The notes under the pieces were generated by a model, which worked only from the letters and a program-made list of their open reading frames with translations, searched no databases and was not told the origin of the DNA. Position numbers and translations under genes: made by a program. 64,000 bases of DNA from Gemmatimonas sp. (lineage in GTDB: Bacteria; Gemmatimonadota; Gemmatimonadetes; Gemmatimonadales; Gemmatimonadaceae). The stretch lies in the NCBI GenBank assembly GCA_023910675.1, contig JAAVWC010000017.1, forward strand, positions 22,233 to 86,232, in the 5' to 3' direction. Positions 1-10,050 of this stretch are shown here, one piece after another. Position 1 is the stretch's first letter. Every line of letters starts with the position of its first letter.

Positions 1-942
1 GCGTACGTGTCGGACCGGCTCGACGATGCCCAGACGTCGCTGGGGTTCCTCACACAAAGTGCCTTTACGGGACTGGGGCAAACCCTCTCGTACATCACGC
101 CGTCGCTGCTCGTTTTCCTCGGCATGAACCGCGATGCCGTGAACGACCGCGGGATTCCCAACATCACCATGCTGGCGTTCCTCATGGGGGCCATCTTCTC
201 CATCAGCTCCATCCTGTGGTCGCTGCGCAGGGTCCCCGAGTTGCCTCTCACCGCCACTGAACGGCGCCAGATCGAAGCCATGCCTCGTGGAATCGGGCAC
301 ACGTTGCGCGAGATTTTCGAGGCGTTCCGCGACATGCCCACCACCATGCGGCAGATGGCGGTCATGAAGTTCTTCCAGTGGTACGCCATGTTCTGCTACT
401 GGATTTACATCGCGCCGGCACTCGCGCTCACGCTGTTCGGCACCAAAGACGCGACATCGGCCGGCTTCCGCGAGGCCGGACTCGTGACGGGGCAGGTGGG
501 TGCCTTCTACAACTTCATCGCCTTCGTCTCGGCGTTTGCCATGGTGCCGATCACGCGGCGTATCGGTGCCAAGTGGATGCACGTCATCGCCCTCGTGGCG
601 GCGTCGGTATCGATGATGGCCATTCCGGCGATCACCAGCCGCACGCTGCTCTTCGTCCCCATGCTTGGCATTGGACTCGCCTGGGGCAGCATGATGGGGA
701 ATCCCTACGTGATGCTGTCGGATTCCATCCCCAAGCATCGTGTTGGGGTGTACATGGGGGTGTTCAACATGTTCATCGTCATCCCCATGCTCATCCAGAA
801 TCTCACACTGCCACTCTTCTACGATTCGCTGCTGGGGAGTAACCCCGCCACCGTCATCCGTCTCGCGGGGGCCATGCTGGGATGCGCGGCGGTGGCGTGC
901 GCCTTCGTCACGGTCAAGAAGCCGGGGACGGCTGCATCATGA
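1..942 (+). CDS. MFS sugar:cation symporter, 3' part
   Basis: The reading frame is open from the first base, so the gene starts outside the window and only the last 313 codons are seen. The product is a multi-pass inner-membrane protein with several long hydrophobic segments (for example around residues 125-145, 165-190, 205-225 and 250-275). A loop ending in the sequence SSILWSLRRVPELPL resembles the glycoside-pentoside-hexuronide / SLC45-like sugar symporters. Its stop overlaps the ATG of the trehalase gene (ATGA), which implies translational coupling and suggests the substrate is trehalose, maltose or a related disaccharide. The transporter class is recognised from general family features; the exact sugar is inferred only from the neighbour. 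Confidence 0.8.
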   Translation, partial: AYVSDRLDDAQTSLGFLTQSAFTGLGQTLSYITPSLLVFLGMNRDAVNDRGIPNITMLAFLMGAIFSISSILWSLRRVPELPLTATERRQIEAMPRGIGHTLREIFEAFRDMPTTMRQMAVMKFFQWYAMFCYWIYIAPALALTLFGTKDATSAGFREAGLVTGQVGAFYNFIAFVSAFAMVPITRRIGAKWMHVIALVAASVSMMAIPAITSRTLLFVPMLGIGLAWGSMMGNPYVMLSDSIPKHRVGVYMGVFNMFIVIPMLIQNLTLPLFYDSLLGSNPATVIRLAGAMLGCAAVACAFVTVKKPGTAAS

Positions 943-2582
943 CCACGCGGCGCGGCGCGCTGGCGCCCCTCACCATGGTGATGCTCGCGGCATGCTCGAC
1001 CGCCGAGCCGCCGCGGACGACCACCGCGGGCGCCGATAGTGCAACGCGTGCACTCGCCGTGACGCCATACGATCCCGCCCGCGATCTGGGCGGGTTGTTC
1101 GTCGATGCCCAAATGATGAACGTCTATCCTGATTCGAAAACGCTCGTGGATGCCACGCCCAAACGCGATCCGCAGGCCATTGCCAACGCGTACAACGTGG
1201 AAAAGGGAAATCGGAACTTCTCCCTGAAGAAATTCATGGCGCGCGAGTTTACGGCACCCGGTGCACCAGATGTTGCGGCCTCCGCGGCAAAGAAGCGCAC
1301 CATGGAAGAGCACATCGACGATTTGTGGCCCGTGCTCACACGTCAGGCCGATGTCAGTGATCCCCGTTCGTCGCTGTTGCCGCTGCCCAAGCCGTACATC
1401 GTGCCCGGCGGGCGGTTCCGCGAGGTGTACTACTGGGACTCGTACTTCACCATGCTCGGACTGGTCGAAAGCGGGCGGACCGCGCAGATGGGGCAGATGC
1501 TCGACAACTTCGCGCATCTCATTCGCACGGTGGGGCATATCCCCAACGGCAATCGCAGCTACTATCTGAGTCGCAGTCAGCCGCCGTACTTTGCGGCCAT
1601 GGTCGGTCGATACGCGGCGGCAGCAGACAGCTCGGCCGCCACGGCATATCTCGGTGCGATCGAGGCAGAGCATCGCTTCTGGATGGCTGGAGCCGATACA
1701 CTCACGCCGGGCAACGCGCACCGGCGTGTGGTGCGTCTTGCCGATGGGAGCGTCCTCAATCGCTACTGGGACGATCGCCCCGAACCGCGTCCCGAATCGT
1801 TCAAGGAAGATTTCACCATCGCGCAGTCGCTCCCCGAGCAATCGCGCGAAGCGTTCTATCGGAACGTGCGCGCCGCGGCAGAGAGCGGGTGGGATTTTTC
1901 GAGCCGATGGATGCGCAATGCCAAGTCGTTGGCTTCACTCGAGACAACCGACCTCGCGCCCGTCGATCTCAACAGCCTGATGTACCACGCCGAACGCACG
2001 ATTGCGGCACTTCGCCGTCGCCGTGACCAGCGCGGCGACGCCACGGTGGCAAAGCAATTCGAGGCGATGGCAGCAGCGCGGAAGGCGGCCATGCAAGCGC
2101 ACATGTGGGATGCTGCGAGCGGCTTCTTCTACGACGTACGCTGGCGCAGCAACGAGCGCGTCACCGACCGTCCCTCCATGGCCGCAGCGGCGCCGCTGTA
2201 CTTTGGCATCGCCACGGCCGAACAGGGCGCGCAGGTCGCGGCCCGTCTGCAGAAAGACTTTCTCAAGCCCGGTGGATTCACCACCACCCTCATTAAATCA
2301 GGGCAGCAATGGGACGCGCCCAATGGCTGGCCGCCGTTGCAATGGCTTGCCATCGAAGGCGTGCGCAGATACGGGCACACCGCGCTCGCCGACTCCGCGT
2401 CGCAGCGTTGGCTCGCGCTCAATCGCAAAGTGTACGATGCCACTGGCAAGCTCACCGAGAAGTACGATGTGTGGGATCTGTCCAAGCCCGCCGGTGGTGG
2501 CGAGTACCCCACGCAGGACGGTTTCGGCTGGACCAACGGTGTCGCCCTCACGCTGTCTCGCGCGACGCGCGCTCCGCGCTGA
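939..2582 (+). CDS. treA: Trehalase, GH37 family, exported lipoprotein-like
   Basis: A 547-residue alpha,alpha-trehalase that hydrolyses trehalose to two glucoses. Both family signatures are visible: PGGRFREVYYWDSY near residue 154 and QWDAPNGWPP near residue 456. The N-terminus (MTTRRGALAPLTMVMLAACS) looks like a lipoprotein signal with Cys after LAA, so the enzyme is probably anchored facing the periplasm. I chose the ATG at 939 because it overlaps the stop of the upstream transporter and gives the signal peptide; the longer open frame from 882 adds nothing recognisable. Transporter and trehalase probably form a trehalose-use operon. Family assignment is firm; membrane anchoring is inferred from the lipobox-like motif. 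Confidence 0.93.
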   Translation: MTTRRGALAPLTMVMLAACSTAEPPRTTTAGADSATRALAVTPYDPARDLGGLFVDAQMMNVYPDSKTLVDATPKRDPQAIANAYNVEKGNRNFSLKKFMAREFTAPGAPDVAASAAKKRTMEEHIDDLWPVLTRQADVSDPRSSLLPLPKPYIVPGGRFREVYYWDSYFTMLGLVESGRTAQMGQMLDNFAHLIRTVGHIPNGNRSYYLSRSQPPYFAAMVGRYAAAADSSAATAYLGAIEAEHRFWMAGADTLTPGNAHRRVVRLADGSVLNRYWDDRPEPRPESFKEDFTIAQSLPEQSREAFYRNVRAAAESGWDFSSRWMRNAKSLASLETTDLAPVDLNSLMYHAERTIAALRRRRDQRGDATVAKQFEAMAAARKAAMQAHMWDAASGFFYDVRWRSNERVTDRPSMAAAAPLYFGIATAEQGAQVAARLQKDFLKPGGFTTTLIKSGQQWDAPNGWPPLQWLAIEGVRRYGHTALADSASQRWLALNRKVYDATGKLTEKYDVWDLSKPAGGGEYPTQDGFGWTNGVALTLSRATRAPR

Positions 2583-2726
2583 GCATCGGTCCGGGCACCA
2601 CGCACCATTCAAAACATCCGACGCAAAGCCGAAGCGCGAGTCGCTGTCTCCAAGAGCGTTAACGACTTCGGGAATTGTCAGCGGGTTCGGTGATGCTCCC
2701 TGCACACCTCCAACAGGAGACAGTGC

Positions 2727-4040
2727 ATGGACGCAGCGTTGCAAATCGATCACCAGGCGATCGACGTACCTTAATCCCCCAATGGCGAGCCCGGTATCGT
2801 CGTCCGGGCCATACTCTCCGTCAGCGGCACCGCGCCGTCGGGCCATACACGCGCGCCCTTGGCGTTATCGTTCGTGCTCGATCGCAGTGGCTCCATGGCG
2901 TTCGACAAAATCGAAGCCGCCAAAATGGCAACGTCGCGCGCGCTCGAACGTTTACACCCGGACGACGTGGTCTCGGTGGTCACCTTCGATCACATCGTCG
3001 AGTGTCTTGCCGCTCCGGCACGTCGTGCACAGCAGGCTGGTCTCATGGCCAGCCTTCAGGAGATCGACGCGCGTGGCGGCACCAATCTCAGTGGTGGATG
3101 GTTGCGTGGCCGACAGGACATGCAGGCCGCGCAGGGGATGATTAGTGATCTCGCGGGCTCGTCACGTCGGATTCTGCGGCTGACCGATGGACACGCGAAC
3201 GCCGGCATCACCGAGCCCGCAACGCTCATCGAGCTCGCGCGGTTGGCACGTGCGCAAGGCATCACGACCACCACCATCGGCATCGGCGAAGGCTATGACG
3301 ACGCCCTCCTGCGCGCGATGGCCGACGCCGGTGGCGGTAGCACGTGGTACATCGAACATCCCGATCAGTCGCACGATGTCCTGGCGGCCGAGATCGGCGA
3401 TCTCCTCTCCGTGTCCGCGCAGGGCGTAACGGTTTCCCTCGACTTGCATGAGGCCGTACAGATCTTCGTCACGCACTCGGACTGGCCGACGCATCTCTCA
3501 GCGGCAGGACGCGTGCATTTCGATCTGGGCGATCTCTACGCGGCCGAACCCAAGCCACTCCTGGTCGAGCTGTTCGTACCCGCGCACCAGCTCGAAACCC
3601 TCAGCGCCACGAGCACACCGCTCGCTACGCTCACGGTGCAGGGAAACGTCATCACCGCGTCGGGCTGTGTGGAATTTCGCACGGTGCACCTGCCCATCGC
3701 GTCGACGCTCGAGGGGCAGCAGTTGGTGGTACCGGAAATCGAACACGCGGTACTCCTCGCGCGGACCGCCAAGGCGCGCGAAGCCGCCGCACGCTACCAG
3801 CGCGAGGGCGATGCAGGCTCGGCTGAGCGAGTCATGCGCGAGGCGACGAGTGTGTTGGAAAGCAGTCCACTCGCGTCCGACATGAAGTACTCCATCGGCG
3901 GACCGCCCGGACGCGTAGTGCGTTTTGTAGTCTGGATTAGCGGTCCAATGTCCTTTCTTGAGTCTCGGCCCAATCCGATGAATGTTTTCGCATCTCCCTG
4001 TCCGCTGGGGGATCCCAATCCCTTCATCGGAGAGTCCCGC
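2727..4040 (+). pseudogene. VWA-domain protein gene with in-frame stop and no 3' stop
   Basis: An ATG at 2727 has a ribosome-binding site (aggaga, 2715-2720) and reads MDAALQIDHQAIDVP, then meets an in-frame TAA at 2772-2774. The same frame continues with clear coding sequence (NGEPGIVVRAILSVSGTAPSG) into a von Willebrand factor A domain. The MIDAS metal site is intact: DRSGSM near residue 57, GGTNLS, and TDGHANAG. After the VWA domain comes a beta-rich segment and a helical tail. There is no stop before the next gene: the frame runs through 4040 into the TonB receptor signal peptide. Such proteins are usually surface or periplasmic adhesin or stress proteins. Either translation restarts internally (a TTG at 2859 is possible) or the gene is inactive. 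A base error at 2772 would restore the N-terminus but not the missing stop. Confidence 0.7.
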
Positions 4041-6645
4041 ATGCGACGTGTTTGGAGCCGGTCGGTAGTTCGCGCAGTTATGACAGGAGTTGTCGGTCTC
4101 GCAGTACTGACCGGTGGCGCGTCCGCAGCGGTGGCGCAAGCCACCGGTACGCTGGAAGGGAAAGTCACCGTCAGTGGCAGCGGTGAAGCGTTGCAAGGGG
4201 CGTCCGTCGGCGTGGTTGGCACACAAGACGGTTCCATTACCCGCGCCGACGGCACGTTCCGCTTTTCGCTCCGTGCCGGCACGTACGAGTTGCGCGTCCG
4301 CATGCTCGGCTACGCCGGAAAAACTGCGAGCATAACGGTGAGCGCAGGCGGGCGGGTCACCCAGAAGTTTGTGCTCGACAAGTCGAGCACGCAGCTCGAA
4401 GCCGTGGCCGTGACCGGCTCACGCGGCGGCGCGCGAACCGTCGTCAGCAGCCCCGTGCCTGTTGACGTCATCAACAGTTCAGAGCTCCGGTCGACGGGGC
4501 GGGTGGAGACCGCGCAAATGCTGCAAGCCGCGGCGCCATCGCTCAACGGCGGTCGATCTCAATGCGATTCCAGCATCGATGATCGATCGCATTGAAATTC
4601 TGCGTGATGGTGCCGCGGCGCAGTACGGCTCCGATGCCATCGCCGGCGTCATCAACATCATTCTGAAGGGCGCGTCCGCCGGTGGGGCGTCGGTGCAAGC
4701 CGGCCAGTTCAATACCGACGTCGAGGGACTTGGCAAGCGCAATGACGGCGGCAATATCGCCGCCAGCGCCGACCAAGGGTACTCGTGGGGCAACGGCAGC
4801 TATGTGCACGCTGGTATCGAGTGGCGGAACCGCGCCATGACCAACCGTGCCTTCAACGATCCACGCCTGCAGTATCTCGCCGGTGACCCCCGCGAATCGA
4901 CGGCGCGACGCGATACGCATTGGTCCGGAGATGCTGCCACGGCCGACGTCGTCGGCATGATCAACGCCTCGCAGAACATCAGCGAGAACCTGCAGCTCAA
5001 TGGCTTCGGATCCTTCGGCCGGCGTGATGGTCGCTCGACGGGCTTCTTCCGTCGCCCGCTGCAAAACACGCAGGTGGTGGCGAGGATCCACCCGAACGGG
5101 TTCCTCCCCAACATCGAAAGCAACATCGATGACTTCTCCTTCGGTGTCGGTGCCAAGGGCACAGCCAAGGGATGGGACTGGGACCTCAGCCAGGTCTACG
5201 GCAACAACGCGTTCCAGTTCATCGTGTCCAACTCGAACAACGCATCGCTGGGCCTCAATAGCCCGACGTTGTTCGATGCCGGGACGCTCGGCTTCGGCCA
5301 GGCGCTCACTAATTTCGACGTGACGCGCGAAGTCCGTGTGGGCGGCAAGCCGGTGCGTCTGTCGAGCGGCGCCGAACTTCGGTGGGAGAGCTACTCCATC
5401 AAGGCGGGCGAAGAGGCGTCCTATCTGAACGGTCGCGTGCCCGTTCTCGACGCCAACGGGACGCCCATTCGCAACGCGGCCGGCAACACCACGATTGCAC
5501 TCGTCGGATCACAGGTGTTCCCTGGCTTCTCGCCGGCCGATGCCACCGACCAGTCGCGGACTGCGACGGCGGCGTATTTGGACGTCGAAAGTGACTTGAC
5601 CAAGAAGTGGCTGGTGGGCGCTGCGGCACGCTTCGAGAACTTCAGCGATTTCGGTTCGCAGGCGACGGGAAAGATCACTACGCGATTTGCGCCCACTGAG
5701 AAGTTCGCCATTCGCGGCGCCGCATCGACGGGCTTCCGGGCGCCGTCGCTGCAGCAGAGCTTCTTCACCTCGACGGCGACCACGTTCGTCAACGGGCTGC
5801 CCGTGAACATCAAGACGCTCCCCGTCGCCAGTCGCGAAGCGCGGCTGCTTGGAGCGCGTGAACTCAAGCCCGAGAACTCGGTCAATCTCAGCGCCGGTAT
5901 CACGCTGCAGCCGAGCAAGAATCTCACCGTGACCGCCGACTACTACGATATCGCGATCACCGATCGTATCGTGCTGTCGGAGAACTTCATTGGTACCGGT
6001 ATCGTGAATTTCTTTGCGCAGAACGGCTTCACGGGCCTTGGAGGCGGCCGCTACTTCACGAACGCCATCAACACCAAAACCAATGGTCTCGACGTCGTGG
6101 CCAACTACGGTCTCGATTTGAAGGCCAATGGCGTGATGCGCTTTACCGCGGGCTACAACCAGAACAAGACCCGCGTGACCAAGGTGGTGGTCAACACGCC
6201 GGCGCAGCTCGGAAATCTCAACGAAACCCTGTTCGGACGCGCCGAGCGCGGACGCATCGAGGTTGGTCAGCCGCGCAACAATCTGGTGCTCAGTGGCAGC
6301 TACGAGCGCGGAAAGCTCGGCCTCAATCTCCGCGGACAGCGTTTCGGTGAGGTGACCGGTCGTCAGCAGCTTGCCACGGGAACAGCGCTGCAAGTCCCCG
6401 ACGTCGAACTCGGCGCGAAGTTCATCACCGACGTGAGCGCGTCATACAAGCTGCTCAAGCGTGCCACCCTCTCGGTTGGCGCTGACAACGTGTTCGATGT
6501 CTATCCGGACGCGATCACCGACCTCGGCAACGTGGCCACGAACTACAGCGGCCAGGGCACCTTCGGCGTGTTCCGCTATTCCGGCCTCTCGCCGTTCGGC
6601 TTCAACGGCCGCTTCCTGTTCGCGCGAGTGGCGTACTCGCTGTAA
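4041..6645 (+). pseudogene. TonB-dependent outer-membrane receptor with plug deletion and frameshift
   Basis: ATG at 4041 begins a signal peptide (MRRVWSRSVVRAVMTGVVGL..., cleavage after AVAQA). A carboxypeptidase-regulatory-like beta-sandwich follows (TGTLEGKVTVSGSGEALQGA to about residue 115), then the start of the plug domain (VPVDVINSSELRSTGRVETAQMLQAAAPSLN). At about 4553 the frame shifts by one and coding resumes at VDLNAIPASMIDRIEILRDG, the end of the plug. In receptors of this type roughly 45-50 residues normally separate these motifs, so a segment is missing as well. The remaining barrel reads through to LFARVAYSL without interruption. The protein would import a siderophore, sugar or cobalamin-like ligand; nothing here identifies which. 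As written the gene cannot make a working receptor; an assembly collapse is the alternative. Confidence 0.75.
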
Positions 6646-6654
6646 AGCCGCAGT

Positions 6655-7482
6655 TCCCCCGCCCCTGCCGTCTGTGTGGCTGCCGTCTGCGTGCTCGGCG
6701 TGATCCCGCGGCACCGCGCCGAGACGGCAGACGGCAGGAGCCCAGACCGCAGGCGCGGGGGAACGGCGGAGACTCCTGTGCCCCTGCGGTCTGTGTGGCT
6801 GCCGTCTGCGTACTCGGCGTGATCCCGCCGCACCGCGCCGAGACGGCGGACGGCAGGAGCCCAGACGGCAGGCGCGGGGGAACGGCGGAGACTCCTGTGC
6901 CCCTGCTGTCTGTGTGGCTGCCGTCTGCGTTCTCGGCGTGATCCCGCGGCATCGCGCCGAGACGGCGGACGGCAGGAGCCCAGACCGCAGGCGCGGGGGA
7001 ACGGCGGAGACTCCTGTGCCCCTGCCGTCTGTGTGGCTGCCGTCTGCGTACTCGGCGCGATCCCGCGGCACCGCGCCGAGACGGCAGACGGCAGGAGCCC
7101 AGACCGCAGGGGCGGGGGAACGGCGGAGACTCCTGCGCCCCTGCCGTCTGTGTGGCTGCCGTCTGCATTCTCGGCGTGAACCCGCCGGCATCGCGCCGAG
7201 ACGGCGGACGGCAGGAGCCCAGACCGCAGGCGCGGGGGAACGGCGGAGACTCCTGCGCCCCTGCCGTCTGTGTGGCTGCCGTCTGCATTCTCGGCGTGAA
7301 CCCGCCGCATCGCGCCGAGACGGCGGACGGCAGGAGCCCAGACCGCAGGCGCGGGGGAACGGCGGAGACTCCTGTGCCCCTGCCGTCTGTGTGGCTGCCG
7401 TCTGCGTTCTCGGCGCGAATTCGCGGCATCGCGCCGAGACGGCGGACGGCAGGAGCCCAGACGGCAGGCGCGGGGGAACGGC
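6655..7482. repeat. Tandem array 1 of the 120-bp hairpin repeat (7 copies)
   Basis: Seven head-to-tail copies, each marked by tctgtgtggctgc, at about 6671, 6791, 6910, 7030, 7149, 7269 and 7388, giving a period of 119-120 bp. Each copy is an imperfect palindrome. The left arm is tgcggtctgtgtggctgccg followed by tctgcg and ctcggcg; the right arm is cgccgag, acggcrgacggcag and agcccagaccgcag. A variable loop of about 15 nt (gtgatcccgcsgcaccg type) lies between the arms. Copies are joined by a G-rich linker (gcgggggaacggcggagact). The array fills the gap between the convergent TonB receptor gene and Nudix gene. No coding sequence is credible here. It could serve as a transcription terminator or structured spacer. 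Confidence 0.95.
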
Positions 7483-7489
7483 TTCCTGT

Positions 7490-7894
7490 TCAGCGCCCCG
7501 ACAGAAGGAATTTCACCAATACCAAATCGCTCGGCGCCAGCGGCAATTGCAGCAGCGACGTCGCGCTTCCCCAATGCAGTGCATCGTGCTCCAGGCACTC
7601 GGGCGCTCCATCGATCGTGGTTGGTACGAAGACAATCAGAAACCGTGATGCCGCATCGGCGATTTCGAGTAACGGCTCACCCACGTGCAGGACGCGCACC
7701 CCAAGCTCTTCGCGCAACTCGCGACGCGTGGCCTCGAGATCATTCTCCCCCGGCTCGCATTTGCCACCGGGAAACTCCCAGAGGCCACCGTGCTGCTTGT
7801 GGGCTGGACGCAGACAGACCAGCCACTCCCGTCCCGTGTCGCTACGCCGGCCTACCACCGCCGCGACCACGCGTATGCGTTTGGTCATGAGCAA
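7490..7894 (-). CDS. Nudix hydrolase, MutT-like (8-oxo-dGTP diphosphatase type)
   Basis: A 134-residue single-domain Nudix protein. The Nudix box is complete at residues 44-66: G-x5-E-x7-REL-REELGV, supplying the metal-binding glutamates. Length and the N-terminal strand (KRIRVVAAVVGR) match MutT-type enzymes that clean oxidised nucleotides such as 8-oxo-dGTP, but substrate cannot be fixed from sequence alone. Two starts are possible, 7894 (MLMTK) and 7888 (MTKRIRV); the second gives the more usual N-terminus. It lies 14 nt downstream of the MFS gene and is the last gene of a minus-strand run that begins with the BMP/ABC importer. Its stop abuts repeat array 1. Confidence 0.88.
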   Translation of the reverse strand: MLMTKRIRVVAAVVGRRSDTGREWLVCLRPAHKQHGGLWEFPGGKCEPGENDLEATRRELREELGVRVLHVGEPLLEIADAASRFLIVFVPTTIDGAPECLEHDALHWGSATSLLQLPLAPSDLVLVKFLLSGR

Positions 7895-7908
7895 GCCAGT
7901 CGCGCAGG

Positions 7909-9162
7909 TTACGACGCGGGTGTCGGCGCCTTGCGAGGCGCGTATCGCTCGAGGTCACGCCCCATGAGCAGCGTGGCCAGCACCACCGTCGCGCTGATCC
8001 AGAACGGGCTCTGCTTGCCGAACGTGTCGAACGCCACGCCGAGCACGATGGGGAACACCACGCGCGTGATGCCACCGAATGTCTGCTGCACACCCATGTA
8101 CAATCCGCGTTCCGCGCTGCTCACGACGCGTGACAACATGGCCGTCACGCACGGGAAGGTGAAGGCGGTGCCCAGCGGCAACATGCCTACGGAAAGCGCG
8201 AGTAGCGGGAGGTTGGGCGACACCGACAACCCTATCAGTCCTGCCGCCAGGAACAGCAGCCCCGCGCGACTGAGGCGTGGTTCGCCTATCCGGTCGACAA
8301 GCTTGCCGAGCATCAACGCGCGCACCAGCACGCTGAGTACGCCGATGTACATGAAGAAATAGCCGATGGTCGCTTCGGTCACGCCAAAGCGGTACGCGAG
8401 GAAGAGCGCAAGAATGGCGGTCGTTCCCTGAAAGGCACCAATGGCCAACGCGTATATCAGAATGAGGCGCGACGCCGCGTCGCTGGGATGACTCACCACG
8501 CGCATGACCGCTTCACGCGATCCCTTGGGCTTGGCCTTGCCGGTTTCTCCACCCGGCTTGCGGATTTCGGTGAGATAGCGCGACGCGAAGATCATGTTCA
8601 CGACGCACAGCCCCGCCGCCACGAGTCCCGGCGTGTTCTTGCTGAACAGCTGCACCCAGCTGCCGATGACCGGCCCCAGTGCCACACCGGCATTCGTGGC
8701 CGCCGAAAGCCACCCGAGGCTCTTCGCGCGGTCTTCTGGGCGCGTGGCGTCGGCGACATATGCCTGAATGACACTCACCGTACCGCCGCCAGCGCCTTGT
8801 ACGATGCGCGACAGAAAGAGCAGCCACAGGCTGTCCGCGTAGGCGAAGACCACGTACGCCACCGCGCTGGCCCCCAGTCCGACCATGAGCGCCGGACGGC
8901 GCCCGTACTTGTCGCTGAAACGTCCCCATATCGGCGCGCTGATGAGTTGCGCCACGCTGAACGAACTCACGAGCAGCCCAACCACCGCGCCACCGGCGCC
9001 GAGCGTTTTCGCGTAGAAAGGCAGGAGCGGCAGAATCATCAACAGCCCCAGCATGTCGATGAACGCGGTCACCATGAGCACGACGAGCTTACCGAAGGCG
9101 GATTTCCCGTCGTCCGTTGGATGCTCGTCGGTGTGGTGCGATGGCGCGCTGCTGATGCTCAC
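7909..9162 (-). CDS. MFS transporter, DHA1 / TetA-like drug efflux type
   Basis: A 417-residue inner-membrane transporter with about 12 hydrophobic segments. The loop between helices 2 and 3 carries the MFS signature GRFSDKYGRRPAL near residue 80, and the helix-5 region has the efflux-type motif (NAGVALGPVIGSW). These are typical of the TCR/Tet and related multidrug antiporters of the DHA1 family. The N-terminal 25 residues are polar and cytoplasmic. The gene begins 9 nt after the stop of the second ABC permease and is followed after 14 nt by the Nudix gene, so it is probably co-transcribed with the ABC operon. Whether it exports a drug or a metabolite linked to nucleoside uptake is not shown. 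Confidence 0.85.
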   Translation of the reverse strand: MSISSAPSHHTDEHPTDDGKSAFGKLVVLMVTAFIDMLGLLMILPLLPFYAKTLGAGGAVVGLLVSSFSVAQLISAPIWGRFSDKYGRRPALMVGLGASAVAYVVFAYADSLWLLFLSRIVQGAGGGTVSVIQAYVADATRPEDRAKSLGWLSAATNAGVALGPVIGSWVQLFSKNTPGLVAAGLCVVNMIFASRYLTEIRKPGGETGKAKPKGSREAVMRVVSHPSDAASRLILIYALAIGAFQGTTAILALFLAYRFGVTEATIGYFFMYIGVLSVLVRALMLGKLVDRIGEPRLSRAGLLFLAAGLIGLSVSPNLPLLALSVGMLPLGTAFTFPCVTAMLSRVVSSAERGLYMGVQQTFGGITRVVFPIVLGVAFDTFGKQSPFWISATVVLATLLMGRDLERYAPRKAPTPAS

Positions 9163-9171
9163 GAGATAGGG

Positions 9172-10050
9172 TTATTCGGTCTTTCCAAGCGCGGCTGGCG
9201 CAACACTGCGTCCCACCACACCTGCGAGGGCAACGATCGTGAGCACGTACGGGATCATCTCCACGAACTGACTCGGTACCAGCTGTGCGCCCTGCAGCTG
9301 AATCTGCAACGTCTCGGCTCCGGCGAACAGCAGGCACGCGACACCTACGCGCACTGGCTCCCAGCGGCCGAAGATGACAGCGGCCAACGCAATGAAGCCA
9401 CGCCCCGCGGTCATGCCATCGGTGAACTGATGCTGATCGAGGGCCAGGTAGGCGCCACCCAGGCTGGCCAACGCGCCGCCAATGTAGAGCCCCTTGAGGC
9501 GCAACGCGTTCACTGGCACGCCGAGTGTCGCGGCCGCTTCGGGCTTTTCCCCGACCGCGCGCGCGCGCAGCCCGAACGGCGTGCGGTACAGCACCCACCC
9601 CAGCGTCGGCAGCGCCGCCAGGCCAATCCACACGACCGGATTGAGGAAGCTCGACAACATCGCGTTGCCGACCCCTTCACCGCCAAACCCCGGTACGCGC
9701 GGCGAGTTGCTGGAGCTGTCGAATACCAGCCGAAGGAAGTACCGAGTGCTTGCGGCGACGATGAGGTTGATCGCTACACCCACCACCACCTGATTCGCCT
9801 TGAAGCGAATCGTCGCCACGGCGATCACACTCGTCATGATCGCACCGGCCGCCAGCGCGCCCAGCAGACCGGCCCATGCGCTATTGCCGTAGTAACTCCC
9901 CAGTGCCGCACCAAATGCGCCGGAGAGCATGAGTCCCTCGAGGCCGAGCGCAATCACGCCAACACGCTCCGACATGACCCCACCGGCTGCGGCGAGCAAA
10001 TAGGGCACAGCAATACGAATGGTTTGCAGGATGAATGCGATGAGCATCAT
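9172..10050 (-). CDS. ABC transporter permease, NupQ/YufQ type
   Basis: A 292-residue polytopic membrane protein of the branched-chain amino acid / simple sugar permease superfamily (BPD_transp_2). The N-terminal portion contains AAAGGVMSERVGVIALGLEGLMLSG, shown here only to locate the 'GVIALGLEGLML' core near residue 33, which is characteristic of the second permease of BMP-type nucleoside importers. Its start overlaps the stop of the first permease by 4 nt (10047-10050). It would form the membrane channel with the adjacent permease, driven by the ATPase at 11165-12724 and fed by the BMP protein. Substrate is probably a nucleoside or purine, by family knowledge and not from visible residues. 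Confidence 0.88.
   Translation of the reverse strand: MMLIAFILQTIRIAVPYLLAAAGGVMSERVGVIALGLEGLMLSGAFGAALGSYYGNSAWAGLLGALAAGAIMTSVIAVATIRFKANQVVVGVAINLIVAASTRYFLRLVFDSSSNSPRVPGFGGEGVGNAMLSSFLNPVVWIGLAALPTLGWVLYRTPFGLRARAVGEKPEAAATLGVPVNALRLKGLYIGGALASLGGAYLALDQHQFTDGMTAGRGFIALAAVIFGRWEPVRVGVACLLFAGAETLQIQLQGAQLVPSQFVEMIPYVLTIVALAGVVGRSVAPAALGKTE

Noticed and set aside
6655..7482. CRISPR-like array
   Set aside because: Units are 120 bp, directly adjoining with no unique spacers, and each is itself a long palindrome; no cas genes nearby.
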